Source: Variovorax sp. 679 | Lineage (GTDB): Bacteria > Pseudomonadota > Gammaproteobacteria > Burkholderiales > Burkholderiaceae_C | DNA length: 64,000 bases | Reading direction: 5' to 3' | NCBI RefSeq assembly: GCF_003952185.1 | Contig: NZ_RXFS01000005.1 | Coordinates: 1 to 64,000 of the forward strand | Shown: in pieces, positions 50,672 through 58,775 of the stretch | Layout: each line of letters begins with the position of its first letter | Position numbering within the stretch: the stretch's first letter is position 1 | The notes under the pieces: generated by a model | What the model saw: only the letters and a program-made list of their open reading frames with translations | Databases searched by the model: none | Told to the model about the DNA's origin: nothing | Translations under genes and position numbers: made by a program

Positions 50672-51885
50672 GCGCGGGCGGACCTCTGCAGGGCATCCGC
50701 ATCCTCGACCTCACGGCCGTGGTGATGGGGCCGTATGCGACGCAGACGCTGGGCGACCTCGGCGCCGACGTCATCAAGGTCGAGCCGCCCGGCGGCGACA
50801 ACCTGCGCGCCGTCGGGCCGATGCGCAACCCGGGCATGGGCGCGATGGCGATGCACCTCAACCGCAACAAGCGCTCGATCGTGCTCGACCTCAAGCAGCC
50901 CGAGGGCCGCGAGGCCTGCCTGCGGCTTGCGGCGGGCTGCGACGCGCTGATCTACAACACGCGGCCGCAGGCGATGGCCCGGCTCGGGCTCGGCTACGAG
51001 GCGGTGTCCGCCGTGAACCCGAAGATCGTCTACCTCGGCGCCTTCGGCTATGGCGAGCAGGGGCCCTATGCAGGCAAGCCCGCTTACGACGACCTGATTC
51101 AGGGCGCGGCGGGCGTTGCCTCGCTGTTCGCGCAGCAAAGCGGCGGCGCGCCGCGCTATGCGCCCGTCACGCTAGCCGACCGCGCGGTGGGGCTGCAGGC
51201 GGCCATCGCGCTGCTGGCCGCCGTGCTGCATGCCCAGCGCACCGGCAAGGGCCAGGCCGTCGAGGTGCCGATGTTCGAGGCGCTGTCGCAGTTCGTCATG
51301 GGCGACCATCTCGGCGGCCACAGCTTCGAGCCGCCGCTCGGCCCCACCGGCTACGCGCGCCTGCTCGCGCCGCACCGCAAGCCCTACGCCACGGCCGACG
51401 GCTACCTCAGCGTGCTCATCTACAACGACAAGCACTGGCAGGCCTTCTTCGACGTGATCGGTCGGCCGGAGCTGCGTGATTCGCCGATGTTCGGCACGCA
51501 CACGGCACGCGCCGCGAACATCGGCGCGGTCTATGCCTTCGTGGCCGAGGTGATGGCCACGCGCGGCAGCGACGAGTGGTTCGCCGCGCTGTCTGCCGCC
51601 GACATCCCGGTCGCGCGCCTGCACAGCACCGAGAGCCTGCTCGACGATCCGCACCTGCGCGCCGTCGGCTTCTATCCCGAGCTCGACCATCCGAGCGAAG
51701 GCCGCATCCGCACCCTCGCGCCGGTAGGCCGCTACAGCGCCACGCCGGCCGCCATTCGCCGCCAGGCGCCGCGCATCGGCGAGCAGAGCGTGGAGCTGCT
51801 CCGCGAGGCGGGCTACGGCGACGAGGCCATCGAACGCATGCTCGAACGCGGCGTGACGCTGCAACCCGACACAGCCAAGGACTGA
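50668..51885 (+). CDS. Class III CoA-transferase (CaiB/BaiF)
   Basis: This 405-residue enzyme transfers CoA between acyl groups. ILDLTAVVMGPYATQTLGDLGADVIKVE is the family N-terminus, NRNKRSIVLDLK follows, and the catalytic aspartate is in PAYDDLIQGAAGV. In this operon it would activate the imported carboxylate with CoA from a donor such as succinyl-CoA. Its ATG overlaps the Bug stop and the next gene begins 1 nt after it. Confidence 0.93.
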   Translation: MSAGGPLQGIRILDLTAVVMGPYATQTLGDLGADVIKVEPPGGDNLRAVGPMRNPGMGAMAMHLNRNKRSIVLDLKQPEGREACLRLAAGCDALIYNTRPQAMARLGLGYEAVSAVNPKIVYLGAFGYGEQGPYAGKPAYDDLIQGAAGVASLFAQQSGGAPRYAPVTLADRAVGLQAAIALLAAVLHAQRTGKGQAVEVPMFEALSQFVMGDHLGGHSFEPPLGPTGYARLLAPHRKPYATADGYLSVLIYNDKHWQAFFDVIGRPELRDSPMFGTHTARAANIGAVYAFVAEVMATRGSDEWFAALSAADIPVARLHSTESLLDDPHLRAVGFYPELDHPSEGRIRTLAPVGRYSATPAAIRRQAPRIGEQSVELLREAGYGDEAIERMLERGVTLQPDTAKD

Positions 51886-51886
51886 A

Positions 51887-53056
51887 ATGGACTTTTCCCT
51901 GAACGAAGACCAGCGCTCGCTGGTCGCCGCCATCGAACGCCTCTGCGAGGACTTTCCCATCGACTACTGGCGCGACCACGACGACCGCGCCGTGTTCCCG
52001 CACGAGTTCCATCGCGCCGTGGCCGAAAGCGGCTGGCTAGGCATCGCCATGCCCGAGGCGCAGGGCGGCGCGGGCCTCGGCATCACCGAGGCGGCGCTGA
52101 TGATGCGTGCCATCAGCGCATCAGGCGCCGGCATGTCGGGCGCGTCGTCGGTTCACATGAACATCTTCGGGCTCAACCCGGTGGTGGTGTTCGGCAGCGA
52201 GGCGCAGCGCCAGCGCTTTTTGCCACCGCTGATCGCGGGCACCGAGAAGGCCTGCTTCGCCGTGACCGAGCCCGACGCGGGGCTCGACACCACCAGCCTC
52301 AAGACGCAGGCCGTGCGCCGGCCCGATGGAGGCTACGTGCTGCACGGTCGCAAGATCTGGATCTCGACCGCGCAGGTGGCCGACCGCATGCTGATCCTCA
52401 CGCGCACCACGCCGCTCGACCAGGTGAAGAAGCCCACGCAGGGCCTCACGCTGTTCTACACGCCGCTGGACCGCAGTAAGGTCGAGGTGCGCGAGATCCA
52501 CAAGCTCGGCCGCGCGGCGGTGGACTCCAACATGCTCTTCATCGACGGGCTCCACGTGCCGGAAGAAGACCGCATCGGCGAGGAAGGGCGGGGTTTCGAG
52601 TACATCCTGCACGGGCTCAACCCCGAGCGCATATTGATCGCGGCGGAAGCCATCGGCATCGGCCGCGCGGCGCTGCGCATCGCCTCGCAGTACGCGCAGG
52701 AGCGCGTCGTGTTCGGCCGGCCCATCGGCCAGAACCAGGGCGTGGCGCATCCGCTGGCACGCGCCTGGGCCAACCTGGAGGCGGCCGACCTGATGATGCT
52801 CAAGGCAGCGACGCTGTACGACGCGGGCGAGCCCTGCGGCATCGAGGCCAACGCGGCCAAGTACCTCGCGGCCGAGGCGGCGCACGACGCCTGCCAGAAC
52901 GCGGTGCTCACGCTCGGCGGCATGGGCTATGCGAAGGAATACCATGTCGAGCGGCTGCTGCGCGAGAGCTACATCCCGCGCATCGCGCCGGTGAGCCCGC
53001 AGATGATCCTGAACTTCATCGCCGAGAAGGCGCTGGGGCTGCCGAAGTCGTACTGA
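51887..53056 (+). CDS. Acyl-CoA dehydrogenase
   Basis: This 389-residue FAD enzyme has FAVTEPDAGLDTTS and IWISTAQ signatures and the C-terminal LGGMGYAKEYHVERLLRES. The C-terminal site that usually supplies the catalytic glutamate (YEGT) reads RIAPVSPQM instead; a glutamate is available in NPERILIAAEAIG, the position used by isovaleryl-CoA dehydrogenase. It would oxidise the CoA ester made by the preceding CoA-transferase. The acyl group is unknown but may be branched. Confidence 0.92.
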   Translation: MDFSLNEDQRSLVAAIERLCEDFPIDYWRDHDDRAVFPHEFHRAVAESGWLGIAMPEAQGGAGLGITEAALMMRAISASGAGMSGASSVHMNIFGLNPVVVFGSEAQRQRFLPPLIAGTEKACFAVTEPDAGLDTTSLKTQAVRRPDGGYVLHGRKIWISTAQVADRMLILTRTTPLDQVKKPTQGLTLFYTPLDRSKVEVREIHKLGRAAVDSNMLFIDGLHVPEEDRIGEEGRGFEYILHGLNPERILIAAEAIGIGRAALRIASQYAQERVVFGRPIGQNQGVAHPLARAWANLEAADLMMLKAATLYDAGEPCGIEANAAKYLAAEAAHDACQNAVLTLGGMGYAKEYHVERLLRESYIPRIAPVSPQMILNFIAEKALGLPKSY

Positions 53057-53069
53057 TCCAACCCATGCA

Positions 53070-53378
53070 ATGAACGACCGCAACGCCATCGTCGTCCGCC
53101 ATCTCGCCATCCACGGCCTCGTGCAGGGCGTGAGCTACCGCTGGTCGATGGTGCAGGCCGCGCGGCGGTTCGGCGTGCGCGGCTGGGTGCGCAACCGGCG
53201 CGACGGCAGCGTGGAGGCGCTTGCCGCAGGCGAGGCCGGCGCAGTGGAGGCTTTGGTGCGCTGGGCGCATCAGGGTCCGGACGGCGCGCGCGTCGATGCC
53301 GTGGACCTGGGCGACATGGTCGGTACCACGCCGGCGGACGACCTGCCCGAAGGCTTCGAGCAGCGCGAAACCGTCTAG
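53070..53378 (+). CDS. acyP: Acylphosphatase
   Basis: This 102-residue enzyme hydrolyses acyl phosphates. The phosphate-binding loop HGLVQGVSYRWSM, with catalytic arginine (YR), and GWVRNRRDGSVEAL, with catalytic asparagine, are both present. It starts 13 nt after the acyl-CoA dehydrogenase and may be read from the same transcript, although a metabolic link is not obvious. Confidence 0.92.
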   Translation: MNDRNAIVVRHLAIHGLVQGVSYRWSMVQAARRFGVRGWVRNRRDGSVEALAAGEAGAVEALVRWAHQGPDGARVDAVDLGDMVGTTPADDLPEGFEQRETV

Positions 53379-53536
53379 CCGGCTCTTCCAGCCGCCGGTG
53401 CCGCGCGGCTGGCACCATTTGCAACGCCACAGGCACGCATTGCTACCTTCCGCCGCTTGTGTACCAGGCAGGGTATTTCCATGTGGCCGACAATCGGAGG
53501 CGGTCTTCCATCCTCCCGCGATACCAGAGACATCCC

Positions 53537-54457
53537 ATGAAACTCCCCACCACAGTCAGGCTCGTCGACGTCGGCCCGCGCGACGGCCTGCAGAACGAAA
53601 AGCAGCCCGTCTCCGCCGAAGTGAAGATCGGCCTCGTGCACCGCCTGCAGGACGCGGGCCTGAAGGAGATCGAGGTCACCAGCTTCGTGAGTCCCAAGTG
53701 GGTGCCGCAGATGGCCGACAACGCCGAGGTGATGCACGGCATCCAGCGCAAGCCCGGCGTGGGCTACTCGGTGCTCACGCCCAACATGAAGGGCTTCGAG
53801 GCGGCCATCGCCGCACCGCGCGAGGAATGGCCCGACGAGATCGTGGTGTTCGGTGCGGCCAGCGAGGCCTTCAGCCAGAAGAACATCAACTGCTCCATCG
53901 CCGAGAGCATCGAGCGCTTCGCACCGGTGGTGGCCGCGGCGCTCGAAAAGGGCATCCGCGTGCGCGGCGCGATGTCGTGCACGGTCGGCTGCCCCTACGA
54001 GGGCGAGATCGCGCCGGCCAAGGTCGGCTACCTCGCGCAGCTGATGAAGGGCATCGGCGTGCAGCGCGTGGACGTGGCCGACACCATCGGCGTGGGCACG
54101 CCGCGCAAGGTGCAGGCGGCGATGGAGGCCACGCTGGCACACTTCGATGTCGACGCCATCTCCGGCCACTTCCACGACACCTACGGGCAGGCGCTGGTCA
54201 ACACGCTGGCGGCGCTCGAGCTGGGCGTGTGGAACTTCCAGTCGTCCTCTGCCGGCCTGGGCGGCTGCCCCTACGCCAAGGGCGCGACGGGCAACGTGGC
54301 GACTGAAGACGTGGTCTACATGCTGCACGGCATGGGCATCGAGACCGGCATCGACCTCGACAGGCTGATCGACGCGGGCGTCTACATCAGCGAGGCACTG
54401 GGCCGCGAGCCGAATTCGCGCGCCTCGAAGGCCATCCGCACCAAGCGGGCGGGTTGA
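53537..54457 (+). CDS. mvaB: Hydroxymethylglutaryl-CoA lyase
   Basis: This 306-residue TIM-barrel lyase splits HMG-CoA to acetyl-CoA and acetoacetate, the last step of leucine degradation. VDVGPRDGLQNEK carries the metal and catalytic Arg/Asp, SCTVGCPYEG and GHFHDTYGQAL hold further ligands, and GLGGCPYAKGATGNVATED contains the active-site cysteine. It completes the route begun by ivd, mccAB and liuC but lies 8 kb from them as a separate unit with a 158-bp upstream gap. The ATG at 53537 is chosen by the family N-terminus. Confidence 0.95.
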   Translation: MKLPTTVRLVDVGPRDGLQNEKQPVSAEVKIGLVHRLQDAGLKEIEVTSFVSPKWVPQMADNAEVMHGIQRKPGVGYSVLTPNMKGFEAAIAAPREEWPDEIVVFGAASEAFSQKNINCSIAESIERFAPVVAAALEKGIRVRGAMSCTVGCPYEGEIAPAKVGYLAQLMKGIGVQRVDVADTIGVGTPRKVQAAMEATLAHFDVDAISGHFHDTYGQALVNTLAALELGVWNFQSSSAGLGGCPYAKGATGNVATEDVVYMLHGMGIETGIDLDRLIDAGVYISEALGREPNSRASKAIRTKRAG

Positions 54458-54460
54458 AGC

Positions 54461-55099
54461 ATGGATCTGCAAGTCTGGCTCGCATTCCTGGTGGCGAGCT
54501 GCGTCATTGCCGTGTCGCCCGGTTCGGGTGCGGTGCTCAGCATGAGCCACGGGCTCAGCTACGGCGTGCGGCGCACCACGGCGACCATCGTCGGGCTCCA
54601 GCTGGGGCTCGCCGTGATCCTGCTGGTGGCCGGGCTCGGCGTGGGCGCGGTGCTCACCGCCTCGGCCACCGCGTTCACGGTCATCAAGGTGGTCGGCGCC
54701 TGCTACCTGCTGTGGCTGGGCTGGCGCCAGTGGCGCGCGCCCGTCGCGAAGGCCGAAGGCAACGCGCAGGAGGCATCCGCCGAGCCCGACCTCACGGCCT
54801 CGCAGCGCGTGCTGCGCGGCTTCCTGACCAACGTGACGAACCCCAAGGGCATCGTCTTCATGGCGGCCGTGCTGCCGCAGTTCATCCAGCCGACGCGGCC
54901 CCTGTGGCTGCAGCTGCTGGTGCTGCTGGCCACGACGGTGATGGTCGACGTGACCGTGATGCACGGCTACGCCTGGCTGGCCGCGCGGCTGCAGGGCCTG
55001 CTTCGCAGCGTGCGTGCCCGGCGCGCGCAGAACCGCGTCTTCGGCGGCGTGCTGATGGCGATGGGCGCGTTCCTGTTCATGTTCAAGCGCAGCGCCTGA
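54461..55099 (+). CDS. LysE/RhtB-family exporter
   Basis: This 212-residue inner-membrane protein has about six hydrophobic helices and the family N-terminus (AVSPGSGAVLSMSHGLSYGV, the PGP-like loop of LysE/RhtB). GFLTNVTNPKGIVFMAAVLPQF is the second conserved block. Members export amino acids such as lysine, threonine or leucine analogues. It starts 3 nt after mvaB, suggesting relief of amino-acid excess, but this link is only contextual. Confidence 0.9.
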   Translation: MDLQVWLAFLVASCVIAVSPGSGAVLSMSHGLSYGVRRTTATIVGLQLGLAVILLVAGLGVGAVLTASATAFTVIKVVGACYLLWLGWRQWRAPVAKAEGNAQEASAEPDLTASQRVLRGFLTNVTNPKGIVFMAAVLPQFIQPTRPLWLQLLVLLATTVMVDVTVMHGYAWLAARLQGLLRSVRARRAQNRVFGGVLMAMGAFLFMFKRSA

Positions 55100-55112
55100 T
55101 AGATTCGAATCC

Positions 55113-55601
55113 ATGTGCGGTTCCGAACTCCATTCCCTCCCTGAAGGCGTCCAGCGCGTGTCCCGCGTGCTGCAGGACGCCGGTCATCCCCATTCGCCAC
55201 GCATGCTCGACGACGCCTGCCGCACCGCGCAGCAGGCGGCCGACGCGCTCGGCATCTCGGTCGGCCAGATCGCCAAGAGCATCATCTTCCGGCGCAAGAG
55301 CGACGAGGTGGCAGTGCTCGTCATCACCTCGGGCGACAAGCGCGTGGACGAGAAGAAGGTCGACGCGCTGGTCGGCAAGACCGGCCGCGCCGACGCCGAC
55401 TTCGTGAAGGCGCGCACCGGCTTCACCATCGGCGGCGTGTCGCCCGTGGGCCATGTGACGCAACCCGTGGTGCTGATCGACCGCGAGCTGTTCCGCTTCG
55501 AGGAGATCTGGGCCGCGGCCGGCCATCCGCATGCGGTGTTCCAGTTGCGCCCGCACGACCTCGAGAAGCTCACCGGCGCGCCGGTGGCGGACGTGGTGTG
55601 A
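55113..55601 (+). CDS. YbaK/EbsC-type aminoacyl-tRNA deacylase
   Basis: This 162-residue YbaK-fold protein resembles proteins that hydrolyse misacylated Cys-tRNA(Pro) or Ala-tRNA(Pro). RTAQQAADALGISVGQIAKS, the conserved lysine of IAKSIIF, and GFTIGGVSPVGH (the GxxPxGH loop) are visible. Exact tRNA specificity cannot be told. It overlaps the DUF1289 gene by GTGA. Confidence 0.88.
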   Translation: MCGSELHSLPEGVQRVSRVLQDAGHPHSPRMLDDACRTAQQAADALGISVGQIAKSIIFRRKSDEVAVLVITSGDKRVDEKKVDALVGKTGRADADFVKARTGFTIGGVSPVGHVTQPVVLIDRELFRFEEIWAAAGHPHAVFQLRPHDLEKLTGAPVADVV

Positions 55602-55873
55602 ATTTCGCGGAAGCCGAGACGCTCGCCGAACGCGCCGTGGCCGTGCAGTCCATGGCGGAAGACGTGCCCTCGCCGTGCTCGTCGGTGTGCCGCATGGACC
55701 GCCTGAGCGGCTTCTGCGAAGGCTGCCTGCGCACCATTCCCGAGATCGCGGGCTGGAGCAAGATGGAAGACGAGACCCGGCGCCATGTGTGGCGCGCGAT
55801 AGAGTTGCGTGCCAAGGCCGGCATCTGGCGGGCTCCAGACGGCACAAGCGACACAGGAGACAGGCACGCATGA
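55598..55873 (+). CDS. DUF1289 small cysteine-rich protein
   Basis: This 91-residue protein has the DUF1289 motif SPCSSVCRMDRLSGFCEGCLRT, with four cysteines arranged as a probable metal site, and the helical IAGWSKMEDETRR segment. It may start at GTG 55598, overlapping the YbaK stop, or at ATG 55652, just before the conserved block. Function is unknown. It overlaps the next gene by 4 nt. Confidence 0.82.
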   Translation: MNFAEAETLAERAVAVQSMAEDVPSPCSSVCRMDRLSGFCEGCLRTIPEIAGWSKMEDETRRHVWRAIELRAKAGIWRAPDGTSDTGDRHA

Positions 55874-56517
55874 AGCACATCGACTTCCATCTCGACTTCA
55901 TCTCTCCCTACGCGCACCTCGCGTTCGAGCACCTGCCCGAGGCGCTCGAGGGACTGAGCTACAGCGTGGCCTACAAGCCGGTGCTGCTGGGTGCGCTGCT
56001 CAAGCAGCATGGCCAGCTGGGCCCCGCCGAGATTCCGTCGAAGCGCAGCTGGACGTACCGCCATGTGCTCTGGCTGGGCCATGCGAACGGCATCGAGATC
56101 CAGATGCCCGCATCGCATCCCTACAACCCGTTGGCGCACCTGCGGCTCGCGGTGTCCACGGGCGACGACGGCAGCATCAGCCGCCTCGTGGCCGAGACCA
56201 TCTTCCGTCACGTGTGGCGCGGCGGTGAAGAGGCTGGCGATGCGGCGCGCCTTGCCGCGCTCACTGCCCAGCTCAACCCGAAGCGCGACGCGAACAGCGA
56301 CGAGAGCAAGGCCCTGCTCAAGCGCAACACCGAGGAAGCCCTGCAGCAGGGCGTGTTCGGCACGCCCTCCTATGTGGTCGACGGCCGCCTGTTCTGGGGC
56401 TTCGACGGCCTGCAGATGCTGCGCGCGTACCTGACGGGCGACGCCTGGTTCGACGGCCCGCAATGGGCCTCGGCGGACCAGCGCCCGGCCTTGTTGCGCA
56501 GCAGCAAGCCGGCCTGA
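55870..56517 (+). CDS. 2-Hydroxychromene-2-carboxylate isomerase family (DsbA-like)
   Basis: This 215-residue kappa-class GST/DsbA-fold protein begins DFHLDFISPYAHLAFEHL; serine replaces the DsbA cysteine pair, as is usual for NahD-type isomerases. The helical insert contains KRSWTYRHVLWLGHANG, and GVFGTPSYVVDGRLFWGFDGL is the cis-proline and C-terminal block. NahD isomerises a naphthalene-degradation intermediate with glutathione, but orthologues outside such pathways are common, so the role here is uncertain. Confidence 0.85.
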   Translation: MKHIDFHLDFISPYAHLAFEHLPEALEGLSYSVAYKPVLLGALLKQHGQLGPAEIPSKRSWTYRHVLWLGHANGIEIQMPASHPYNPLAHLRLAVSTGDDGSISRLVAETIFRHVWRGGEEAGDAARLAALTAQLNPKRDANSDESKALLKRNTEEALQQGVFGTPSYVVDGRLFWGFDGLQMLRAYLTGDAWFDGPQWASADQRPALLRSSKPA

Positions 56518-56705
56518 GTACAAACCCGGGCAAGCCCCGGTAACGGCCCGATTTCTTACAGGCTGAAACGCGCTGCGCGGGTTTCACCCTAATCCGTAAG
56601 CGCGCGTTCAGTTTCGCGCAAGGCTCGGGTCAGTCGCGCCTCCAAGAATGCCTCACGGTCCCGAATGCCGGGAACGAATGAACGCATACATACAGGAGAC
56701 GACCA
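56518..56705 (+). promoter_or_regulatory. Leader region of MHS transporter
   Basis: This 188-bp gap holds an imperfect hairpin (GAAACGCGC 56565-56573 and GCGGGTTTC 56577-56585) and lower-GC sequence. It should contain the transporter promoter and could include a terminator for the upstream operon; no T-tract is seen after the hairpin. Confidence 0.35.
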
Positions 56706-58400
56706 ATGGCAGCCACACTGGATTCGAGGGGGGTTCCGCATCAGGCCCCCCGGCCCATGTCCTCGGAGGAGAAGAAAGTCATCTTCGCCTCTTCACTCGG
56801 CACTGTGTTCGAGTGGTACGACTTCTACCTCTACGGCTCGCTCGCCGCGATCATCGCGAAGCAGTTCTTCAGCGGCCTCGATGCGGGCGCGGCCTTCATC
56901 TTCGCGCTGCTGGCGTTTGCCGCCGGCTTCCTGGTGCGTCCGTTCGGCGCCATCGTGTTCGGGCGACTGGGCGACATGATCGGGCGCAAGTACACCTTCC
57001 TGGTGACGATCCTGATCATGGGCCTGTCGACCTTCATCGTCGGCCTGCTGCCGAGCTACGCGACCATCGGCGTCGCGGCGCCGGTGATCCTGATCGCGCT
57101 GCGCATGCTGCAGGGCCTCGCGCTCGGCGGCGAGTACGGCGGTGCCGCCACCTACGTGGCCGAGCACGCGCCGCACGGCAAGCGCGGCGCCTACACCTCG
57201 TGGATCCAGACCACCGCCACGCTCGGCCTGTTCCTGAGCCTGCTGGTGATCCTGGGCGTGCGCGAGTTCATGGGCGAAGCCGCGTTCAACGACTGGGGCT
57301 GGCGCATTCCGTTCCTGGTGTCGATCCTGCTGCTGGGCATCTCGGTGTGGATCCGCCTGACGCTGTCGGAATCGCCCGCCTTCCAGAAGATGAAGGCCGA
57401 GGGCAAGACCTCGAAGGCGCCGCTGTCCGAGTCCTTCGGCCAGTGGAAGAACCTGAAGATCGTGATCCTGGCGCTGGTGGGTCTCACGGCCGGCCAGGCG
57501 GTGGTGTGGTATTCGGGCCAGTTCTACGCGCTGTTCTTCCTGACGGCGCAGCTGAAGGTCGACGCGACCACGGCCAACCTGATGATCGCCGCGGCACTGC
57601 TGCTGGGTACGCCCTTCTTCGTGGTGTTCGGCACGCTGTCCGACAAGATCGGCCGCAAGCCGATCATCATGGCCGGCTGCCTGCTGGCCGTGGTCACGTA
57701 CTTCCCGGTCTTCAAGATGCTGACCGAGGCCGCCAACCCCGACCTGGCCCGCGCGCAGGCCACGGCAGGCGTCACGGTGACGGCCGACCCGGCGACCTGC
57801 TCGTTCCAGGGCAACCCGGTGGCCCGCGAGATCGACTTCCGCAGCTCGTGCGACATCGCCAAGCGCTACCTCGTGCAGAACTCTGTGAGCTATGAGAACG
57901 TGGCCGGCGCGCCGGGCTCGAAGGCCATCGTGAAGATCGGCGACAAGACGGTCGAGGCGCCCGTGGGCACTGTCGTGAACTCGAAGTTCGACGAGAACTC
58001 CGTCAAGGAGATCGCCGCTTTCAAGAAGGGCGTGGCCGAAGACCTGAAGGTCGCGGGCTATCCGGCCAAGGCCGATCCCGCCAAGATCAACAAGGTGCTG
58101 ACCATCGTGCTGCTGTTCTGGCTGGTGCTGCTGGTGACCATGGTCTACGGCCCGATCGCAGCGATGCTGGTCGAGCTGTTCCCCACGCGCATCCGCTACA
58201 CCTCGATGAGCCTGCCGTACCACATCGGCAACGGCTGGTTCGGCGGCCTGCTGCCGACCACCGCCTTCGCCATCGTGGCCTCGACCGGCAACATGTTCAA
58301 CGGCCTGTGGTATCCGATCATCATCGCGGGCATCACGCTGGTGGTGGGCACGCTGTTCATCCGCGAGACCAAGGACGTGGACATCTACGCCAACGACTGA
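56706..58400 (+). CDS. MFS transporter of the metabolite:H+ symporter family
   Basis: This 564-residue 12-helix transporter has MHS signatures: FEWYDFYLYGSLA at helix 1, GRLGDMIGRKYTF in loop 2-3, LQGLALGGEYGGAATYVAEH, and GTLSDKIGRKPII in loop 8-9. Relatives carry proline/betaine, shikimate, citrate or dicarboxylates. An extra segment of about 110 residues (about 350-458) lies between helices 9 and 10, predicted periplasmic, with two cysteines (ATCSF, SSCDI) that could pair. The start has AGGAGA upstream. A strong terminator follows. Confidence 0.9.
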   Translation: MAATLDSRGVPHQAPRPMSSEEKKVIFASSLGTVFEWYDFYLYGSLAAIIAKQFFSGLDAGAAFIFALLAFAAGFLVRPFGAIVFGRLGDMIGRKYTFLVTILIMGLSTFIVGLLPSYATIGVAAPVILIALRMLQGLALGGEYGGAATYVAEHAPHGKRGAYTSWIQTTATLGLFLSLLVILGVREFMGEAAFNDWGWRIPFLVSILLLGISVWIRLTLSESPAFQKMKAEGKTSKAPLSESFGQWKNLKIVILALVGLTAGQAVVWYSGQFYALFFLTAQLKVDATTANLMIAAALLLGTPFFVVFGTLSDKIGRKPIIMAGCLLAVVTYFPVFKMLTEAANPDLARAQATAGVTVTADPATCSFQGNPVAREIDFRSSCDIAKRYLVQNSVSYENVAGAPGSKAIVKIGDKTVEAPVGTVVNSKFDENSVKEIAAFKKGVAEDLKVAGYPAKADPAKINKVLTIVLLFWLVLLVTMVYGPIAAMLVELFPTRIRYTSMSLPYHIGNGWFGGLLPTTAFAIVASTGNMFNGLWYPIIIAGITLVVGTLFIRETKDVDIYAND

Positions 58401-58453
58401 TCGTCGCCGAACAAGAAAAGAGAGGAGGGCTCCGCGCCCTCCGTTCAACAAAG

Positions 58454-58485
58454 AGGCTTCATGCCGACCGCATGAGGCCTTTTTC
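58454..58485 (+). terminator. Intrinsic terminator after MHS transporter
   Basis: An 11-bp stem AGGCTTCATGC / GCATGAGGCCT (one G-T pair) with loop CGACC is followed by TTTTT. It lies 54 nt after the transporter stop and 26 nt before the small gene at 58511. Confidence 0.85.
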
Positions 58486-58510
58486 TTGAACCATCCAGGA
58501 GACAGCACCC

Positions 58511-58660
58511 ATGTGGAAAATCGTCGTCGGCTTCGTCATCTTCGCCGCCATTGCCCTGTACGTGATCTCGAAGGCCGGTGACAAGGTCGACATGTCGGGC
58601 GAGAAGCATGGTGGCGACACCACCACGCACGAGCCCGCGCCAGCCGCGGCGCCGAAGTAG
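58511..58660 (+). CDS. 49-residue single-pass membrane protein
   Basis: The ATG at 58511 is preceded by CCAGGAGACAGC. The frame encodes 49 residues: a hydrophobic helix (IVVGFVIFAAIALYVIS, residues 4-20), then a hydrophilic tail with DKVDMSGEKHGGD and a Pro/Ala-rich end. It has a good ribosome-binding site and typical small-protein layout, with no known family. It lies after the transporter terminator, so it needs its own promoter or read-through. A coding call is supported but not proven. Confidence 0.6.
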   Translation: MWKIVVGFVIFAAIALYVISKAGDKVDMSGEKHGGDTTTHEPAPAAAPK

Positions 58661-58702
58661 GCCCGAGGATTCTTCAGGCCGGAACACCGCGGAACCGGCT
58701 TT

Positions 58703-58771
58703 GCCGGGCCGCAGGTGTTGTCCCCGGTAGGGGGTTGGAGAAGCGACACGAAGTGCGCGAAGCCTGGGGGC
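58703..58771 (+). repeat. Interspersed repeat between genes (copy 2)
   Basis: The segment has the same ordered blocks as the repeat in mccA: GCCGGGCCGC, a C4/G5 hairpin core, AGCGACACGAAGTGCGCGAAGCC, then TGGGGGC. The middle differs. It ends 4 nt before the stop codon of the minus-strand binding protein, in the usual intergenic 3'-flank position for such repeats. Confidence 0.65.
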
Positions 58772-58775
58772 GAGC

